From Bacilli bacterium (GTDB lineage: Bacteria; Bacillota_I; Bacilli_A; RF39; UBA660): a stretch of 7,142 nucleotides of DNA. The stretch spans positions 1-7,142 of the forward strand of contig JAAVYQ010000082.1 in NCBI GenBank assembly GCA_022791215.1, read 5' to 3'. Below are positions 4,896 through 7,142 of the stretch, one piece after another. A program made the translations under genes and the position numbers. Below the pieces are notes generated by a model. The model had not been told where the DNA came from and made no database searches. It saw nothing but the letters and a program-made list of their open reading frames with translations. Position 1 is the first letter of the stretch. Every line of letters begins with the position of its first letter.

Positions 4896-7142
4896 CTACA
4901 TATTTTTTAGTTTTGCATTATACTTCTTTGTTATTGTGTCAATGATTTTATTGAATTCTTTCATTACTTCTTCTTCTGTTAATGTTCCTGTTTCGTCCAA
5001 GAATGTTAGTGCGAATGTTAGGCTTCTTGTTTCTTCTATAATGTATTCGTCATATACTGTCACGTTGTTTAGTATTTTGCTACTGCTGTTTTTGATGTCT
5101 TTTATTATGTCTTTACTTAGTACTTCTTTGTCAAATATGAATGATACATCTTTTTTTATGCTAGGATATTTACTGATTTCTTTGTGTTTCATGTTTCCTA
5201 CACCTATTTTTCTTAGTTCTGTTAGATTTATTTCACTTATGTATACATTGTCTTTGTATATGCTTGGATGTATTCTTCCTAAAAATCCTACATTTTTTCC
5301 ATTAACTATTATTGATGCAGTTTGGTATGGATGCATGTTTTTGATCGTTTGTTCTATTGTGAAGTCATATCTTTTGTTGTATCCTAGATAGTCTAATATG
5401 TTTTCTATTATTCCTTTTATGTAGTAATAGTCAGCATTTATTTTATTGTTTACTCCATCTATGTATGTCCCTGTCATTAGTATTCCTAAGTGGTCGTTTT
5501 GTACGTATTCTTCGTTTTCTTTGTAGAAGACTTCCCCAGTTTCAAATATGTTTACATCTTTATTGTTTCTTGCTTTGTTGTATTCGTATATTTCCATTAG
5601 TGAAGGTATTAAACTTTTTCTTAGGTATTTTTTTTCTTCTATCATCGGTTCTAATACTTTTATTTCTTCTTTTTCTGTTGGTATTATTTTTAGTGATGTT
5701 TCACTTGTTAGTGAGTAGGTTATCGCTTCGTTTAGTCCTAGGCTTGCTAATCTTATTTTTATGTCTCTTATATATTTGTCGATGTGACCAGGTTTTGACT
5801 CTACGACTGGAAGTTTGGCTTCTACTTTGTCTACTCCATATATTCTTCCTACTTCTTCTATTAAATCTTCTTCTATCGCTATGTCTAGTCTTCTTGATGG
5901 TACTTCTACTGTAAATTCTGTTCCTGTTACTGTGCTGTTAAATCCTAGTCGACTGAATACATCTGTTATTATGTCTGTTGTTAGGTTCATTCCTAATACT
6001 GAGTTTATTTTTTCTAATGTTATTTTTATTGTTTTTTCTTCTGTTTTGTATGTTTTGTGTTCTAGTGTGTCTTCACTTATTTGTGCTTGTGCATATTTTT
6101 CTAGTAAACTTTTACTTCTTTCAAATGCTAAATATGTTCTTTTTATGTCTATTCCTTTTTCAAACCTGCTTGATGCTTCACTTCTTAGTATTCTTTTTGA
6201 TGTCTTTCTTATTGATGTTCCATCAAATTGGGCAGATTCTATTAGTATGTTTTTTGTGTTTTCTGTTACTTCTGTGTCTAGTCCACCCATTACTCCTGCT
6301 AGGCCTATTGCTTCTTTTTCGTTAGTTATTATTATGTCATTTGAATTCAGTGTTCTTTCTTGACCGTCTAATGTTTGTAGTTTTTCTCCTTCTTTCGCCA
6401 TTCTTACTCCAAGGTATGCTCCTACTTTGTCTGCATCATAGTAATGTAGCGGTTGTCCTGTTTCTAGCATTATGTAGTTTGATATGTCTACTACATTGTT
6501 TATTGGTCTTATTCCGCATGCTATCAGTCTATTTTTTATGAACTCAGGACTTTCAGTTATTGTTACATTGCTCGCTTTTCCTAGTAAAAATAGTTTTACT
6601 TTTTCAGTTTCTACTTTTAGTGTCATTTCTTTTGCAAAGTTATCTTTTACCGTTTTGTATTCACTTGTTGGTTCAGTTACTTTTAGTTTGTATATTGCTC
6701 CTACTTCGTATGCTAGTCCTATTGCACTTAGTAAGTCACTTCTATTGCTTGTTAGTTCAAAGTTGATTATTTCGTCGTCTAATCCTAAGTATTTTAATGC
6801 GTCTTCTCCTATTTTTGCATCTTCAGGTAATTCGTGTATGCCTTTTATGTCTTTGTCTGTTAGGAATTTTTTGTCTAATCCTAATTCTGCCATCGAACAA
6901 CACATTCCATTACTTTTTGCACCTCTTATGGTACTTTCTTTTATTGTTCCACCTGGTAGTGTAGCCCCTGGTAGTGCGACTATTACTTTTATTCCTTTTC
7001 TCATGTTTGGTGCACCACATACTATTTCTAACGTTTTTGTTCCTACGTTTATTTTTGTTACGTGTAGATGATCACTTTCTGGATGCATTTCACATTCTAC
7101 TACTTCTCCTATTACTAGTTTTGTAGCATTTATTAGCGCGCC
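4896..7142 (-). CDS. pheT: Phenylalanine-tRNA ligase beta subunit, N-terminus cut by window edge
   Basis: The beta chain of the alpha2-beta2 enzyme that charges tRNA-Phe in the cytosol. The frame stays open from the ATG at 7088 to the window edge (GALINATKLVIGEVVECE), so the true start is outside. 748 residues are visible, and the family's usual length of about 790-805 implies that some 40-50 are missing. In order, counted from the Met at 7088: the tRNA-binding OB fold (LVIGEVVECEMHPESDHLHV to about residue 95); ELTSNRSDLLSAIGLAYEVG (111-130); the B3/B4 editing region with GIRPINNVVDISNYIMLETG (192-211) and GLAGVMGGLDTEVTENTKN (262-280); the B5 domain ending in PSRRLDIAIEEDLIEEVGRI (397-416); a synthetase-like core with LRKSLIPSLMEI (489-500) and NIFETGEVF; and the anticodon-binding FDX-ACB domain (about 637-729). 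No frameshift or lost motif was seen. It ends in TAG. pheS is expected just upstream, off the window. Confidence 0.97.
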   Translation of the reverse strand, partial: GALINATKLVIGEVVECEMHPESDHLHVTKINVGTKTLEIVCGAPNMRKGIKVIVALPGATLPGGTIKESTIRGAKSNGMCCSMAELGLDKKFLTDKDIKGIHELPEDAKIGEDALKYLGLDDEIINFELTSNRSDLLSAIGLAYEVGAIYKLKVTEPTSEYKTVKDNFAKEMTLKVETEKVKLFLLGKASNVTITESPEFIKNRLIACGIRPINNVVDISNYIMLETGQPLHYYDADKVGAYLGVRMAKEGEKLQTLDGQERTLNSNDIIITNEKEAIGLAGVMGGLDTEVTENTKNILIESAQFDGTSIRKTSKRILRSEASSRFEKGIDIKRTYLAFERSKSLLEKYAQAQISEDTLEHKTYKTEEKTIKITLEKINSVLGMNLTTDIITDVFSRLGFNSTVTGTEFTVEVPSRRLDIAIEEDLIEEVGRIYGVDKVEAKLPVVESKPGHIDKYIRDIKIRLASLGLNEAITYSLTSETSLKIIPTEKEEIKVLEPMIEEKKYLRKSLIPSLMEIYEYNKARNNKDVNIFETGEVFYKENEEYVQNDHLGILMTGTYIDGVNNKINADYYYIKGIIENILDYLGYNKRYDFTIEQTIKNMHPYQTASIIVNGKNVGFLGRIHPSIYKDNVYISEINLTELRKIGVGNMKHKEISKYPSIKKDVSFIFDKEVLSKDIIKDIKNSSSKILNNVTVYDEYIIEETRSLTFALTFLDETGTLTEEEVMKEFNKIIDTITKKYNAKLKNM

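Noticed and set aside
4550..4945. Plus-strand reading frame spanning lemA and the end of pheT
   Set aside because: It runs through two recognised minus-strand genes, and its residues mirror the hydrophobic bias of the other antisense frames.
5815..6363. Long plus-strand reading frame (182 codons) opposite pheT
   Set aside because: Its translation is a run of Ser, Phe, Leu and Val with no domain, as expected from the T-rich complement of an AT-rich gene, and it lies fully inside a certain gene.
6484..7071. Plus-strand reading frame of 195 codons opposite the start of pheT
   Set aside because: It is an antisense shadow of the conserved tRNA-binding and B3 regions; its hydrophobic look comes from strand composition.

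Overview
This is an AT-rich window in which every supported gene lies on the minus strand. It reads as a low-GC Bacillota genome. That is an inference from base composition, strong GGAGG-type ribosome binding sites and the gene families; a Bacilli or Mollicutes-related gut lineage would fit, but I cannot place it to genus. Tryptophan codons I checked in lemA, the DUF2207 gene and the 527-residue gene read TGG, and the long frames have no internal TGA, so the standard bacterial code applies rather than the Mycoplasma code.

In transcription order (right to left) the window starts inside pheT (phenylalanyl-tRNA synthetase beta chain, N-terminus cut by the window edge). lemA follows after 29 bases, with a GTG start. 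Then come a DUF2207-family membrane protein and, 16 bases after it, a small HD-domain phosphohydrolase. This looks like a housekeeping gene followed by an envelope pair (LemA plus DUF2207) and a soluble metal-dependent hydrolase. A terminator-like hairpin in the lemA-DUF2207 gap runs directly into the ribosome binding site of the DUF2207 gene, so the downstream half may be expressed by partial read-through.

After the HD gene there is a weak terminator whose U-tract touches the -35 box of a near-consensus promoter (TTTACA, 17 bases, TATAAT). It drives a single-gene unit for an unrecognised 527-residue protein with two membrane segments, an extracellular domain of about 115 residues and long cytosolic helical regions on both sides. 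This unit ends in a short hairpin with a T8 tract.

The left end (45-240) is non-coding. It holds that terminator, a perfect 12-bp inverted repeat and a TATAAT box. It leads to the first 14 codons of another minus-strand gene with an excellent ribosome binding site, which runs off the window. Its N-terminus faintly resembles a transposase, so the left edge may be the end of an insertion sequence; this is weakly supported.

No CRISPR array, tRNA, rRNA or riboswitch is visible. The most interesting items are the 527-residue membrane protein of unknown function, the LemA-DUF2207-HD grouping, and the hairpin between lemA and the DUF2207 gene.
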